From assembly GCF_016616095.2 (NCBI RefSeq), contig NZ_CP067089.2, positions 4,402,001 to 4,466,000 on the forward strand: a stretch of DNA of 64,000 bases, read 5' to 3'. The position numbers were made by a program, and so were the translations under genes. Below are positions 42,939 to 51,568 of this stretch, piece after piece. The stretch comes from Breznakiella homolactica (lineage in GTDB: Bacteria; Spirochaetota; Spirochaetia; Treponematales; Breznakiellaceae). The stretch's first letter is position 1; every line of letters starts with the position of its first letter. The notes under the pieces are model-generated. The model made no database searches, was not told the DNA's origin, and was given only the letters and a program-made list of their open reading frames with translations.

Positions 42939-44618
42939 CTATCGTTCCAGTTTGCGGTACACATAGCGGTGCGGCCTGTCGGCGGAAGCACCCAGCTTCT
43001 GGCGGCGCCATTCGGCGTATTCCGACCAGTTGCCGTCATACCAGACCACTTCCCCGTCTTCAAAGGCAAGAATATGGGTCGCGATCCGGTCCAGAAACCA
43101 ACGGTCGTGGCTGATTACCACCGTCGCGCCGGCAAAACCGTCAATGGCTTCTTCCAGCGCCCGGAGGGTGTTTACGTCAAGGTCGTTGGTAGGCTCGTCA
43201 AGGAGCAGAACATTGGCTCCTTCCTTGAGCATGAGGGCAAGGTTCAGCCTGTTCCGTTCCCCCCCGGAGAGGACACCGACTTTTTTCTGCTGGTCCGCCC
43301 CGGAGAAGTTATACCACGCGCAGTACGCCCGGGAATTGACTTCCTTTACGCCGCCGAGTTTTATAATATCCAGACCGCCGGAAAGCTGTTCCCATACGGT
43401 CTTATCCGGATCCAGGGCTTCCCGCATCTGGTCGGCAAAGGAGAGCTTTACGCTTTCGCCCAGACGGATTTCTCCGGCGTCGGCTTTTTCAGAACCGGTG
43501 ATAAGCTTGAACAGCGTCGTTTTTCCGGCGCCGTTCGGCCCGATAACCCCAACACATGCCCCGGGGGGAACGGTGAATTCAAGATTCTCGAAGAGGAGCC
43601 GGTCGCCGTAGGATTTTGTTACGTTTTTAGCTTCGATAACAACCTGGCCGAGTCTCGGTCCGGGAGGGATGGTGATTTTATTTTCCCGGATTTTTTCACG
43701 TTCCCCGTCCTGCAGCAATTTTTCATACTGGCTTATTCTGGCTTTGCTTTTGGCGTGGCGGCCCTTGGGGCTCATGCGGATCCACTCCAGTTCCCGTTCC
43801 AGGGTTTTGCGGCGTTCGCTTTCACCTTTTTCTTCCTGGGCAAGGCGCTGCTGTTTCTGCTCGAGCCATCCGGAATAATTTCCCTTCCAGGGAATACCTT
43901 CACCGCGGTCGAGTTCGAGGATCCACCCGGCTACATTGTCAAGAAAATAGCGGTCGTGGGTAACGGCGATAACCGTTCCGTCGTACTGCTGAAGGTGGTG
44001 TTCCAGCCATGCCACGGTTTCCGCGTCTAAATGGTTGGTAGGTTCATCCAGGAGCAGTATGTCCGGTTTCTGGAGGAGCAGCCGGCAGAGGGCTACCCGC
44101 CGTTTTTCACCGCCGGAAAGCACATCCACAACCTGATCGCCGTCGGGGCACCGCAGGGCATCCATGGCGAGTTCCAGCCGGCTGTCGAGATTCCAGCCGT
44201 CCTGGGCTTCGATTTTTTCCTGGATCGCCGCCTGGCGTTCCCCGAGTTTTTCGTAATCCGCGTCCGGATCGCCGAAGGCTTCGCTCACCGCGTCAAATTC
44301 CTTAAGCAGATCAACCAGCTCCTGAACGCCCTCGGAGACGACTTCCTTTACGGTTTTCCCCGGTTCCAGGCGAGGTTCCTGTTCAAGGTATCCGATGGTA
44401 AATCCCGGACTGACGGATGTTTCCCCGGAGAATTCGGTATCAACCCCGGAAAGAATTTTCAGAAGGCTGGACTTGCCAGAACCATTCAGTCCGATTACCC
44501 CTATTTTCGCTCCGTAAAAATACGAAAGGCTTATGTCCTTTAAAACCTGTTTGGTGCCGTGTTTTTTTGAAACCCGGTACATTGAATAAATTACTTTCTT
44601 GTCGTCCACCGTTGCCAT
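42939..44618 (-). CDS. ettA: Energy-dependent translational throttle protein EttA (ABC-F ATPase)
   Basis: A 559-residue soluble ABC-F protein with two ATPase domains and no membrane helix (E. coli EttA: 555). It binds the ribosomal E site and gates the first elongation step by ATP/ADP. First domain: Walker A GLNGSGKSS, LSGGEKRR, LLLDEPTNHLDAETV; arm and linker with MSPKGRHAKSKARISQYEKL; second domain: GPNGAGKTT, LSGGERNR, LLDEPTNDLDVNTLRALEEAI. Start taken at the ATG giving MATVDDKKVIYSMYRV, six bases after a TATAGT box; an ATG 6 bases upstream overlaps the promoter. No Shine-Dalgarno. Confidence 0.95.
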   Translation of the reverse strand: MATVDDKKVIYSMYRVSKKHGTKQVLKDISLSYFYGAKIGVIGLNGSGKSSLLKILSGVDTEFSGETSVSPGFTIGYLEQEPRLEPGKTVKEVVSEGVQELVDLLKEFDAVSEAFGDPDADYEKLGERQAAIQEKIEAQDGWNLDSRLELAMDALRCPDGDQVVDVLSGGEKRRVALCRLLLQKPDILLLDEPTNHLDAETVAWLEHHLQQYDGTVIAVTHDRYFLDNVAGWILELDRGEGIPWKGNYSGWLEQKQQRLAQEEKGESERRKTLERELEWIRMSPKGRHAKSKARISQYEKLLQDGEREKIRENKITIPPGPRLGQVVIEAKNVTKSYGDRLLFENLEFTVPPGACVGVIGPNGAGKTTLFKLITGSEKADAGEIRLGESVKLSFADQMREALDPDKTVWEQLSGGLDIIKLGGVKEVNSRAYCAWYNFSGADQQKKVGVLSGGERNRLNLALMLKEGANVLLLDEPTNDLDVNTLRALEEAIDGFAGATVVISHDRWFLDRIATHILAFEDGEVVWYDGNWSEYAEWRRQKLGASADRPHRYVYRKLER

Positions 44619-44624
44619 TGGCAT

Positions 44625-44653
44625 ACTATACCGATAAACATCCTCTGCGGGAA
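44625..44653 (-). promoter_or_regulatory. Putative promoter for leaderless ettA, at the edge of repeat R5
   Basis: On the minus strand: TTCCCG (44653-44648), 17-base spacer, TATAGT (44630-44625), then six bases to the ATG at 44618. The -35 is weak but sits where the other repeat copies have theirs. Confidence 0.5.
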
Positions 44654-44742
44654 GAGGCAGTGCAGAGTCTTCCAATCCGGAAAGCACCCGGTGTTACCAT
44701 CATACCCGGGTGCTTTCCGGCTTAACCGGCTCTGTACTACCC
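44654..44742 (-). repeat. Dispersed promoter-abutting repeat, minimal copy R5
   Basis: Only the two inverted ends remain: CCGGAAAGCACCCGG (44677-44691) and CCCGGGTGCTTTCCGG (44705-44720) separated by 13 bases, plus outer CCGGCTTAACCGGCTCTGTACT. The central stem-loop and accessory hairpins are absent. Read on the minus strand it ends CTCTGCACTGCCTC before the ettA -35 region. About 150 bases with no gene (44743-44892) follow on the plus side. Confidence 0.8.
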
Positions 44743-44892
44743 GGAAAGAGGGGCGTTTCCCCATGTACTGGGTTTATAATACTCGGGGTAGTTTAAGGCT
44801 GTTCAAAAGGCATCCGTGTCAGTTAGCAGGCCTCCCGGACCGTCACCTCCATGCTGCTTTGATGCTTAACGATGAACGCGGATGTCCTTCTG

Positions 44893-45585
44893 TCAGCTCA
44901 TGAACCAGATGGACCACCAATGGCATACCGCGCCGATAAGCACGAAAACATGCCAGGTGACATGGGCGCCGCGGGTGTCCTTTTTACGGTACCAGATCGT
45001 TCCCAGGGTATATGCCAGACCGCCGGCAAGAAGCAGGATCAAACTGATCCTGGGGATTGCCCGGTACAGCGGGATCCACCCTATCACAATGGCCCATCCC
45101 ATGAGAATATAAACGGCGACTTCAATTTTTTTCAGCGGTTTGTAGTTGACCGCATAAAGGGTTATACCCGCGGCGGCAAGGCCCCATTCCACACCGAACA
45201 GGCTCCATCCCCAGGCGCCCGGCAGGGCGGTCAGGCAGAAGGGAGTGTAGGTTCCGGCTATAAGCAGGTAGATTGCCGAATGGTCAAGAACCCTGAACAC
45301 CCGCTTAGCCCCTTTGTGCTGGATGGCATGATACAGGGTTGACGCAAGGAACATGCATATCATAGTGACGGCGAAGATAACATAGGAAGTAACCGCCAGG
45401 GCGCCGCCGCCCCTGCCGCCAATGTAACCATTGGCCCGGAGGGTTAACAGGACCAGCCCGGCTACGGCCAGGAGTACCCCAATGCCGTGGAGAATGGAGT
45501 TGGCTATTTCTTCTCCCACGGTCTGAAAGGGGAGTTCCGTAATTTCTTTGAAGGATTTATTCTTTCTGGGCTGCGTCATGTACAT
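44893..45585 (-). CDS. Hemolysin III family membrane protein (PAQR superfamily)
   Basis: A protein of about 230 residues with seven membrane helices. Marks: VGEEIANSILHGIGVLLAVAGLVLL, LASTLYHAIQHKGAKRVFRVLDHSAIYLLIAGTYTPFCL (His and Asp of the PAQR zinc site), and near the end VTWHVFVLIGAVCHWWSIWF (HxxxH). The name comes from a Bacillus cereus cytolysin; most bacterial members have unknown roles. The ATG at 45585 has GGGG nearby; an ATG at 45615, almost touching the rlmJ stop, is also open. Confidence 0.9.
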   Translation of the reverse strand: MYMTQPRKNKSFKEITELPFQTVGEEIANSILHGIGVLLAVAGLVLLTLRANGYIGGRGGGALAVTSYVIFAVTMICMFLASTLYHAIQHKGAKRVFRVLDHSAIYLLIAGTYTPFCLTALPGAWGWSLFGVEWGLAAAGITLYAVNYKPLKKIEVAVYILMGWAIVIGWIPLYRAIPRISLILLLAGGLAYTLGTIWYRKKDTRGAHVTWHVFVLIGAVCHWWSIWFMS

Positions 45586-45621
45586 TTGGACCCCGGCGAA
45601 GCCCAATAGTTGCATGACCTT

Positions 45622-46449
45622 TCAGTCCGTCCAGGAAAGCCGCCAGGAACCACCCAATGCGGCGGCGAGGGCAGGGAGGCTTTCTTCCAGAGCTTCCTTA
45701 AGCACCCAGGGGGGATTAAAAACGGCCAGTCCGCTGCCGTACATTCCCCGCTCCGAGGGAGGCACCGGTGATGTTTGCAGGGTCACACAGCAGCGGTTTC
45801 CCTGGTACAGCTCCATTAAAACAGCGGGAAATTCCCGGGCTTCCCTGCGGTTCAGCAGGGGAAACCAGATGATATATACCCCCGCGGGAAAACGGCGGAT
45901 ACCCATGGCCAGGGCTTGCGGAATCTGTTCGTAATCGGTCTTCATTTCGTATGAGGGATCTATAAAAACACATCCCCGTCCGGACCGGGGCGGAAGCAGC
46001 CCTTTTAATGCTCCGAGCCCGTCCTCGTTCCTGGGGTGAAACCTCCGGTCTTTTCCGAGGTTTTCCTGCAGCAGTGTAAAATCCGCCCGGTGAAGCTCAA
46101 AACAAAAGGCCTCATCCTGACCGCGGAGCAGCGTCTGGGCAATCAGGGGCGATCCCGGGTACCAGTCATTATCCGGAAAATCACGGCCCAGCACCGAGAA
46201 ATACGGGCCGAATAACGGACAGGCCCGGACGGTTTCATCCGCCGTTATCCTGGCAATCCCCGCTTCCCATTCCCGGTTTTTTGCCGCAAACCCCCGGTTC
46301 AGGGAATATCCGCCCGCGCCGGCATGGGTATCGATATACGTATAAGGTTTATCCTTTTTTCCGAGATACGAAAGGCAGAACCCCAGGACCGAGTGCTTGA
46401 GCACATCCCCGGCATTGCCCGCGTGAAAAGCGTGGCGGTAACTGAGCAT
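45622..46449 (-). CDS. rlmJ: 23S rRNA (adenine(2030)-N6)-methyltransferase RlmJ
   Basis: A 275-residue SAM-dependent enzyme that methylates A2030 of 23S rRNA. The start MLSYRHAFHAGNAGDVLKHSVLGFCLSYL is nearly diagnostic, with YIDTHAGAGGY as SAM-binding motif I and FIDPSYEMKTDYEQI giving the catalytic DPPY-like DPSY. No Shine-Dalgarno precedes the ATG; a promoter ends six bases upstream. The HlyIII gene follows closely. Confidence 0.95.
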   Translation of the reverse strand: MLSYRHAFHAGNAGDVLKHSVLGFCLSYLGKKDKPYTYIDTHAGAGGYSLNRGFAAKNREWEAGIARITADETVRACPLFGPYFSVLGRDFPDNDWYPGSPLIAQTLLRGQDEAFCFELHRADFTLLQENLGKDRRFHPRNEDGLGALKGLLPPRSGRGCVFIDPSYEMKTDYEQIPQALAMGIRRFPAGVYIIWFPLLNRREAREFPAVLMELYQGNRCCVTLQTSPVPPSERGMYGSGLAVFNPPWVLKEALEESLPALAAALGGSWRLSWTD

Positions 46450-46455
46450 GGCAGT

Positions 46456-46484
46456 ATACTACCCCGGGGATGGCGGTGCTTCAA
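46456..46484 (-). promoter_or_regulatory. Promoter for leaderless rlmJ
   Basis: On the minus strand: TTGAAG (46484-46479), 17-base spacer, TAGTAT (46461-46456), then six bases to the ATG at 46449. Confidence 0.6.
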
Positions 46485-46510
46485 GCCGGGGCCGGTGCTT
46501 CCCGGAACGG

Positions 46511-47338
46511 TTAGTCCCGGCTGTGCTTCCATTTTTCTTTTAAGGCATACAGATTTGAATCCACCGTGCCTTTGGGAACCCCCAGGACCTCCGCCACCTG
46601 ACGGTTGCTTGGTTCGGTCCGCATCCCCGCAAGGCGTTTCCGCATGGATGCCAGCCGCTTCCGGCCTTTTTGAAGCCGGTCCCGCATATTCTCCCGGTGG
46701 GCGGATCCTTCCGGCGCCGCCTTCATCCGTTCTTCAAAAGAAATACACCGGTAATATTGATTGAAGATACGTTCCCGGAGCCCCATGATCTCCCCGTCCC
46801 GTACAGCGCGTATCTGCCGCAGTTTTTCAATAAGTTTCTTCAGAATGATTTTATCGACTTTAATCGCCGGGGCCACCCGTTCTATAAAATCATCGGAGAC
46901 AAAATAATAGCACTTCAGAAGCAGTATCAGCACCTGCCGCGGATTCGGTACGGTTTTAAAGGGAATCTGGATTTCCGGATAAGCCGGTTCTTCGTTGAGG
47001 GTTACCATATCCATGGTCCGCGCGTTCCAGTACGCCTGTTCAAGCGCCGAATGGTCCGCTTCCTTCGAACGGTATTCCCGGGCGGACCAGCGGATTAATG
47101 ACCCGATATACGCGTCAAAGGAAGAGCCCCGGTCGGTATAATTCTCTATGGCCCGGCATATCCGGGGGTACAGCCAGCACAGGTAATCAGTATAGTCTTC
47201 CTGGTTCCACCGGGGAACATTGAACCGCCGGGCATTTTCTAAGATGAATCTGAAAATATTATCTTCCAATTGTTTCCTGTTTATAAATCCCCGGGTATAT
47301 TGATTCATATACTCCGTCAAAGTCAGAGGGTACTGCAT
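46511..47338 (-). CDS. Sigma-factor-like protein of unknown class
   Basis: A 275-residue basic, helical protein. The N-terminal third (LENARRFNVPRWNQEDYTDYLCWLYPRICRAIENY, then GSSFDAYIGSLIRWSAREYRS) resembles sigma70 region 2, and the end (PSNRQVAEVLGVPKGTVDSNLYALKEKW) resembles region 4 with a helix-turn-helix. The middle is a charged helical segment (about 170-240). It fits no group I name that I recognise; it may be a spirochaete-specific sigma factor or sigma-like regulator. AAGGAGG precedes the ATG. Confidence 0.65.
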   Translation of the reverse strand: MQYPLTLTEYMNQYTRGFINRKQLEDNIFRFILENARRFNVPRWNQEDYTDYLCWLYPRICRAIENYTDRGSSFDAYIGSLIRWSAREYRSKEADHSALEQAYWNARTMDMVTLNEEPAYPEIQIPFKTVPNPRQVLILLLKCYYFVSDDFIERVAPAIKVDKIILKKLIEKLRQIRAVRDGEIMGLRERIFNQYYRCISFEERMKAAPEGSAHRENMRDRLQKGRKRLASMRKRLAGMRTEPSNRQVAEVLGVPKGTVDSNLYALKEKWKHSRD

Positions 47339-47814
47339 GATTCCTCCTTGCCTGTGATGTGCGGGATAACTGTTTTCATGAAACGGTAAACTAATAAGGC
47401 CGGGATTATATCATTTTGAATTGGTTTTTATATTATTTTTTTCTTTTTTCCGGAAGATTTTCTTTCCCGGGGCTGCCGGTGCGGCGGCGTCTTCCGGGGC
47501 TGAAATTTTCTTCCGAACGGCGCTTTACAGGAAATCAGGGGCTGTTTTTTGCCGCCCTGTTGGATACCGTTTATTTACTTTTATTGTAAGCAGATACTGT
47601 ATAGCAATACATATATATTGCGGCGGCGGTAATTATCGGCGGTATGGGAAAAACCCAGGTCCCCGAAATACGCGGAAATTTTTATTGGCAGCGGGATATG
47701 CGATTTTCATTCTATTGATATGACAGATGTCATGAATGCTGTATTGCCTAAATTCAGACATTTTTAGTTTTAAAGAAAAAAGAGATTTCCGGCGGGTCAG
47801 AAAAAACGGTAAAT
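47339..47814. other. Intergenic region upstream of the sigma-like gene
   Basis: About 475 bases with T-rich stretches and GGCGGCGG tracts. An open frame at 47421-47723 has a TTG start, no ribosome site and low-complexity sequence, so I do not call it. No repeat of the main family is present. Confidence 0.4.
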
Positions 47815-48783
47815 CTACAGAACTCTGCGGAATTCCTCAATCAGCCGGGAGCGCACGTCAGCGATCGTGCCGGCTGCGCTGAGCCCCGCGGCGTTTTTAT
47901 GGCCGCCGCCGCCGAAGGCCTGGGCTATTTTGGAGACATCCACCGCATCCCGGGACCTGAGTCCCACGGTACAGTTCTCCGGGGTTTCCTGGCGGATTAC
48001 CGCGATAGCTTCAACTCCAGCTACGGACTGCAGAAGCTGATAGAGGGTATCCGAATCCCTGCCCTGGAGTCCGAAACGCTGGGTTTCATCATATTCTTCC
48101 GTGGTAAGAATGAGCTTTCCGCCGAAGAGGGGTTCCGCCCGGGAAAGGACGAGCCCCATGAGAATACGGGAATCCAGGCTTTTCCCGCCGTTCATGGCCA
48201 GGAAAGCTTTTTTCGGACTTGCCCCGGCGTCAATCATCCGCGCCGCGGCCCGGAAGGTTTCCGCTCCCTTCTCATCCACATGGCGGAAGAACCCCGTATC
48301 GGTGCACAGGCCGAAAAGCAGAAGTTCCGCTTCCTCTCCGGTCGGTTTGAGGCCGAAGGCTTCAATTACCGCAAGTACCATTGCGGTCACCGAAGGCGCG
48401 CTGGTATCGAGAAAAACCGCATCCCCCGCGGGATTCGCCGAGGCATGGTGATCGATTACCGCCGAGGGAAGTCCCTCCAGATACGGTCCCAGATCCCCGG
48501 TCCGTTCAGGGGATGAACAGTCGCATATTATTACTCTGGCGTTTTCCCGGTCTGCTTCGGAGGGAAACGGTTTAAAACGGCTTTCGTATTGCTGAATTTC
48601 GATGCGTTTGAACGGCCCTGAGGAGCAGGGGACCGCGGTTTTGCCGAGCCGTTCCAGGAGTGAGCACAGGACCAGCTGGCTCCCGACGCAGTCCCCGTCG
48701 GGTTCCTTGTGCCCTGCCACGATAAATTTATTCCCTGCGTTTATAAAATCAATTAAATCCTGCGGAACCGGTAATGGAAGCAT
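47815..48783 (-). CDS. nrnA: DHH/DHHA1 phosphoesterase, NrnA type
   Basis: Degrades very short RNA (nanoRNA, including pGpG from c-di-GMP) and often pAp. The 322-residue protein has HKEPDGDCVGSQ (DHH motif I), ICDCSSPERTG (motif II), VIDHHASA (motif III, the DHH), LLFGLCTDTGFFRH (motif IV), and the DHHA1 signature GGGGHKNAAG. Its AAGGATGAA ribosome site lies at the end of the upstream gene, so translation is coupled. pGpG clearance would connect it to the c-di-GMP genes of the window. Confidence 0.93.
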   Translation of the reverse strand: MLPLPVPQDLIDFINAGNKFIVAGHKEPDGDCVGSQLVLCSLLERLGKTAVPCSSGPFKRIEIQQYESRFKPFPSEADRENARVIICDCSSPERTGDLGPYLEGLPSAVIDHHASANPAGDAVFLDTSAPSVTAMVLAVIEAFGLKPTGEEAELLLFGLCTDTGFFRHVDEKGAETFRAAARMIDAGASPKKAFLAMNGGKSLDSRILMGLVLSRAEPLFGGKLILTTEEYDETQRFGLQGRDSDTLYQLLQSVAGVEAIAVIRQETPENCTVGLRSRDAVDVSKIAQAFGGGGHKNAAGLSAAGTIADVRSRLIEEFRRVL

Positions 48784-48790
48784 TTCATCC

Positions 48791-49957
48791 TTAGCATGTC
48801 AGCAGACGGAACTGGCGGTCCCGGCCGGAAACAATGGGTTTTCCTTTTTTAATATACACATCTATTTCAGTCCGCATCCCGAAATCGGAAAAGTAAATTC
48901 CCGGTTCCAGAGAAAAACAGGCCCCGTCCAAAAGCAGCCGCTGGTCGGTAAATTCGACGGAATCGATATTCACCCCCGAACCGTGGCATTCGGTATCAAT
49001 ACCGTGGCCGGTGCGGTGCTTTATGGCGGATCCGTAGCCGTGGCCGATCAGGATCTCCCGGGTTTTCGCGTCCACCATGGCGCCGGTGGGACGCCGCCCG
49101 GCGCTCAGTTCTTCTTCTATAAAAGTATAAGCCCCCTCCCGGGAACTTACAAGATTCGCGAAGGCTTCTTCAATTTGGGCCGGAGCGTTTTTGGCGAACA
49201 CACCCACCCATGAAATATCAGCGTAAATCGCTTTTTCGGTTTTTTCCTTTGCCCAGAGATCAAACTGGACGACATCGCCTTCCTTAAAGGGGGCTCCCCT
49301 GCCGGAAAAATCGTAATGGGAGTCGGACGAATTTATCCCCGTGCCGACCACCGGGGGATGGTCCGTGGCAATGTTCCGTTCGTCCATTTTTCTGAGCATG
49401 GCGTCCCGGATATCCCCCTCATACAGAACGGTTCCGGCGGCGTAGGCTTCCCTCACCATAGCCCAGCATTCATCCACAATATCGTAGAGGTGCCGGGCGG
49501 CTTTCTCATGGCTTTCTATGCCCGTCTCATCCAGGAGTCCCTTAAAACGCTGGACCAGGGGCGCTGCGGAACACAGCTGCAAGCCGGCGGATTCGAGAAT
49601 GGCGGCGGTTCCCGCGTCAAGGTATGAAAGGATGGATATGGTTTCCGAAACATGGGCGCCCCAGGATTTCCCGCCCAGGGTTTTCAGGGCTGAATTGAGC
49701 TCCTCCCTGCTGTAGTAGGAGATCTTTTCCCCGGGAAGGGTATCCAGATGGGTTTCCTCAATGGCGTGAACAATTTTTACGGGACTGCCCTCGGCGGGAA
49801 CCGCGTAAAACCAGTGGCGGGAATTGGTAAGCCCCGGGGACAGTTCCAGGATGTCATCGGAGAGCCGGTCCCGGTGCCTGAAATTCCAAAAAAGCCACCC
49901 GCCGAGGTTTTCCCCGCGGATAGCTTCCTGAATAGCGTTGAGTTTCCGGAAGGGCAT
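48791..49957 (-). CDS. M24 family metallopeptidase (Xaa-Pro aminopeptidase type)
   Basis: A 388-residue pita-bread metallopeptidase. Unlike the M24 protein at 11.8 kb it keeps the metal ligands: DVVQFDLWAKEKTEKAIYADISW (two Asp), HRTGHGIDTECHG (His), FSLEPGIYF (Glu) and FGMRTEIDVYI (Glu). The N-terminal 150 residues are a creatinase-N-like domain. The start overlaps the stop region of the small exported protein gene upstream and is followed 7 bases later by nrnA, so it is mid-operon. Confidence 0.9.
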   Translation of the reverse strand: MPFRKLNAIQEAIRGENLGGWLFWNFRHRDRLSDDILELSPGLTNSRHWFYAVPAEGSPVKIVHAIEETHLDTLPGEKISYYSREELNSALKTLGGKSWGAHVSETISILSYLDAGTAAILESAGLQLCSAAPLVQRFKGLLDETGIESHEKAARHLYDIVDECWAMVREAYAAGTVLYEGDIRDAMLRKMDERNIATDHPPVVGTGINSSDSHYDFSGRGAPFKEGDVVQFDLWAKEKTEKAIYADISWVGVFAKNAPAQIEEAFANLVSSREGAYTFIEEELSAGRRPTGAMVDAKTREILIGHGYGSAIKHRTGHGIDTECHGSGVNIDSVEFTDQRLLLDGACFSLEPGIYFSDFGMRTEIDVYIKKGKPIVSGRDRQFRLLTC

Positions 49958-49958
49958 A

Positions 49959-50387
49959 TTAGAATTCCAGCCTCAGGTCATCGATACCTTCGAAACGGTC
50001 ATCGAGATTCACCTGAAGGGGAACATTCCCCCAGGTTTCGTGGTTCATCTCCCGGCGGACATAGAGCCGAAGGTGGCTGAATTCACCGTCTTTGTAGTAT
50101 ACCGTGAGGTAGGGCCAGGATTTTCCCGGGCCGAGCCGGATAAGATCGGCTTTTCCCGCGGTTCCCTCGAACCATTCTATAGGAAGATACGCCCTGGCCA
50201 TATCGTTGACCCCCTTCCGGTAAAGCACAATATAGCCTTTCCGGTAGGGATACACTTTTTCCACCGGCACGCTGACATAGAAATATTCCGATTCGTTTTC
50301 CGGAGAAATTTCCGTGGTCTGCGCGAAAAGCGGAGCCATGGAACAGAACAGTATAAGACTTGCTATTATAATACGGACGGCCTTCAT
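49959..50387 (-). CDS. Small exported hypothetical protein
   Basis: A 142-residue protein with a signal peptide (about 1-22, LILFCSMAPLFAQ) and a beta-rich mature part with many Tyr and Arg (EYFYVSVPVEKVYPYRKGYIVLYRKG, YLTVYYKDGEFSHLRLYVRREM). It resembles small spirochaete periplasmic hypotheticals, but I do not recognise the family. The ATG at 50387 has GGGGG upstream; the frame runs further but lacks a better start. First gene of the operon with the M24 peptidase and nrnA. Confidence 0.78.
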   Translation of the reverse strand: MKAVRIIIASLILFCSMAPLFAQTTEISPENESEYFYVSVPVEKVYPYRKGYIVLYRKGVNDMARAYLPIEWFEGTAGKADLIRLGPGKSWPYLTVYYKDGEFSHLRLYVRREMNHETWGNVPLQVNLDDRFEGIDDLRLEF

Positions 50388-50530
50388 ATCAATCCCCCAT
50401 ATAATATCTGATAGTGTCACCGACAAGGACAAAGTATAAACCGTTGCCCTCCGGTCTGCAAGGGCAATTCCATTACATTAGTAATTAATTCGGGGTTTTT
50501 TTACGATTGTTTTTGACATTTCAGAATTTA

Positions 50531-50562
50531 TTTTTCCGGGCGGAAACAACCCGCCCGGAATA
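50531..50562 (-). terminator. Hairpin just after argF
   Basis: TTCCGGGCGG and CCGCCCGGAA pair round a short loop, directly after the argF stop. In the argF direction it is followed by AAAAATAAATT instead of a T-run, so it may stabilise the mRNA end more than terminate. Confidence 0.45.
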
Positions 50563-50568
50563 GGGTGC

Positions 50569-51513
50569 CTATAAGCCCATAGTAGCGAGCATGATCGCTT
50601 TTATTGTGTGTTTCCGGTTTTCCGCCTGATCCCAGGCCCGGCTTTGGGGGCCGTCGATTACGTCCGCCGTAACTTCCTCGCCTTTTACCGCCGGGAGGCA
50701 GTGCAGGAAGATGCTGTCTTTCCGGCCGGTCCTGTCCATCAGGGCCTGGTTCACCTGGTAGGGTTTTAAAAGGGAAATTCTGCGTTCCCGTTCGGATTCC
50801 TCACCCATGGAAACCCAGACATCGGTATACACCGCGTCGGCTCCTGCCGCGGCGCCGAGATCCGCGGTAATGGTCAGCTCCGCGCCGGTCCCTGCGGCGA
50901 TTTCGCGGCAGGACGCCATCAGTTCCGCGTCGGGATGCAGCTCCGCCGGGGTAATAATTGTACAGTTGATGCCCATTTTCGCTGAAATAACCAGGAGCGA
51001 CCGGGCGACATTGTTCCGGCCGTCCCCGGCAAAGACCAGCTTTTTTCCCGGTCCGGTGCCGAAATTTTCCTCCAGGGTCATCAGGTCCGCCAGAGCCTGG
51101 GTGGGGTGGTAGCTGTCGGTGAGACCGTTGTACACGGGAACTCCCCCATGCTCCGCCAGGGTTTCTGCGGTTTTCTGGCTGAATCCCCTGAACTGGATCG
51201 CGTCGAACATGCGTCCCAGTACCCGGGCGGTATCCTCCACGGATTCCTTTGCCCCCAATTGAATATCCTGGGTCGAAAGGAAGACCGGATGGCCTCCTTC
51301 CTCACCGAAGGCTGTTTCAAAGGCGCAGCGGGTTCTGGTGGAACGTTTCTCAAACAGGAGCGCGATGGTTTTCCCCGTGAAACGCTGGCGGTTTTCCCCG
51401 CGCTTTTTTTCCTGCTTCACCCGGTGGGAAAGATCGAGAAAATACCGGATTTCTTCCGCAGAATAATCGAGCCATGTAAGCAGTGACCTGCCCTTCAGTG
51501 TTTCAGCGTTCAT
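50569..51513 (-). CDS. argF: Ornithine carbamoyltransferase
   Basis: Joins ornithine and carbamoyl phosphate to give citrulline, or runs in reverse in arginine breakdown. The 314-residue protein has FEKRSTRTRCAFE (carbamoyl-phosphate binding), DSYHPTQALADLMT, GDGRNNVARSL, DVWVSMGEE (ornithine side) and FLHCLPAVKGEEV. The ATG at 51513 has AGGAGG. No other arginine or arginine-deiminase gene is nearby, so the direction is unresolved; a symbol arcB would fit a catabolic role. Confidence 0.95.
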   Translation of the reverse strand: MNAETLKGRSLLTWLDYSAEEIRYFLDLSHRVKQEKKRGENRQRFTGKTIALLFEKRSTRTRCAFETAFGEEGGHPVFLSTQDIQLGAKESVEDTARVLGRMFDAIQFRGFSQKTAETLAEHGGVPVYNGLTDSYHPTQALADLMTLEENFGTGPGKKLVFAGDGRNNVARSLLVISAKMGINCTIITPAELHPDAELMASCREIAAGTGAELTITADLGAAAGADAVYTDVWVSMGEESERERRISLLKPYQVNQALMDRTGRKDSIFLHCLPAVKGEEVTADVIDGPQSRAWDQAENRKHTIKAIMLATMGL

Positions 51514-51538
51514 ACAACCTCCTGTAACGGTATACATA

Positions 51539-51568
51539 GAAATACTAAATTACGGCGGTATTGTGCAA
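51539..51568 (-). promoter_or_regulatory. argF promoter at the edge of repeat R6
   Basis: On the minus strand TTGCAC (51568-51563) is followed by TAGTAT (51547-51542, spacer 15) or TATTTC (51544-51539, spacer 18). Both give a leader containing the AGGAGG of argF. Confidence 0.5.

Noticed and set aside
47421..47723. A 100-codon open frame with a TTG start in the gap before the sigma-like gene
   Set aside because: No ribosome site or promoter fits, and the predicted peptide is low-complexity without any recognisable pattern.
50531..50562. A standard intrinsic terminator after argF
   Set aside because: The stem is strong, but the argF strand has an A-rich tract and no T-run after it; kept only as a low-confidence hairpin.
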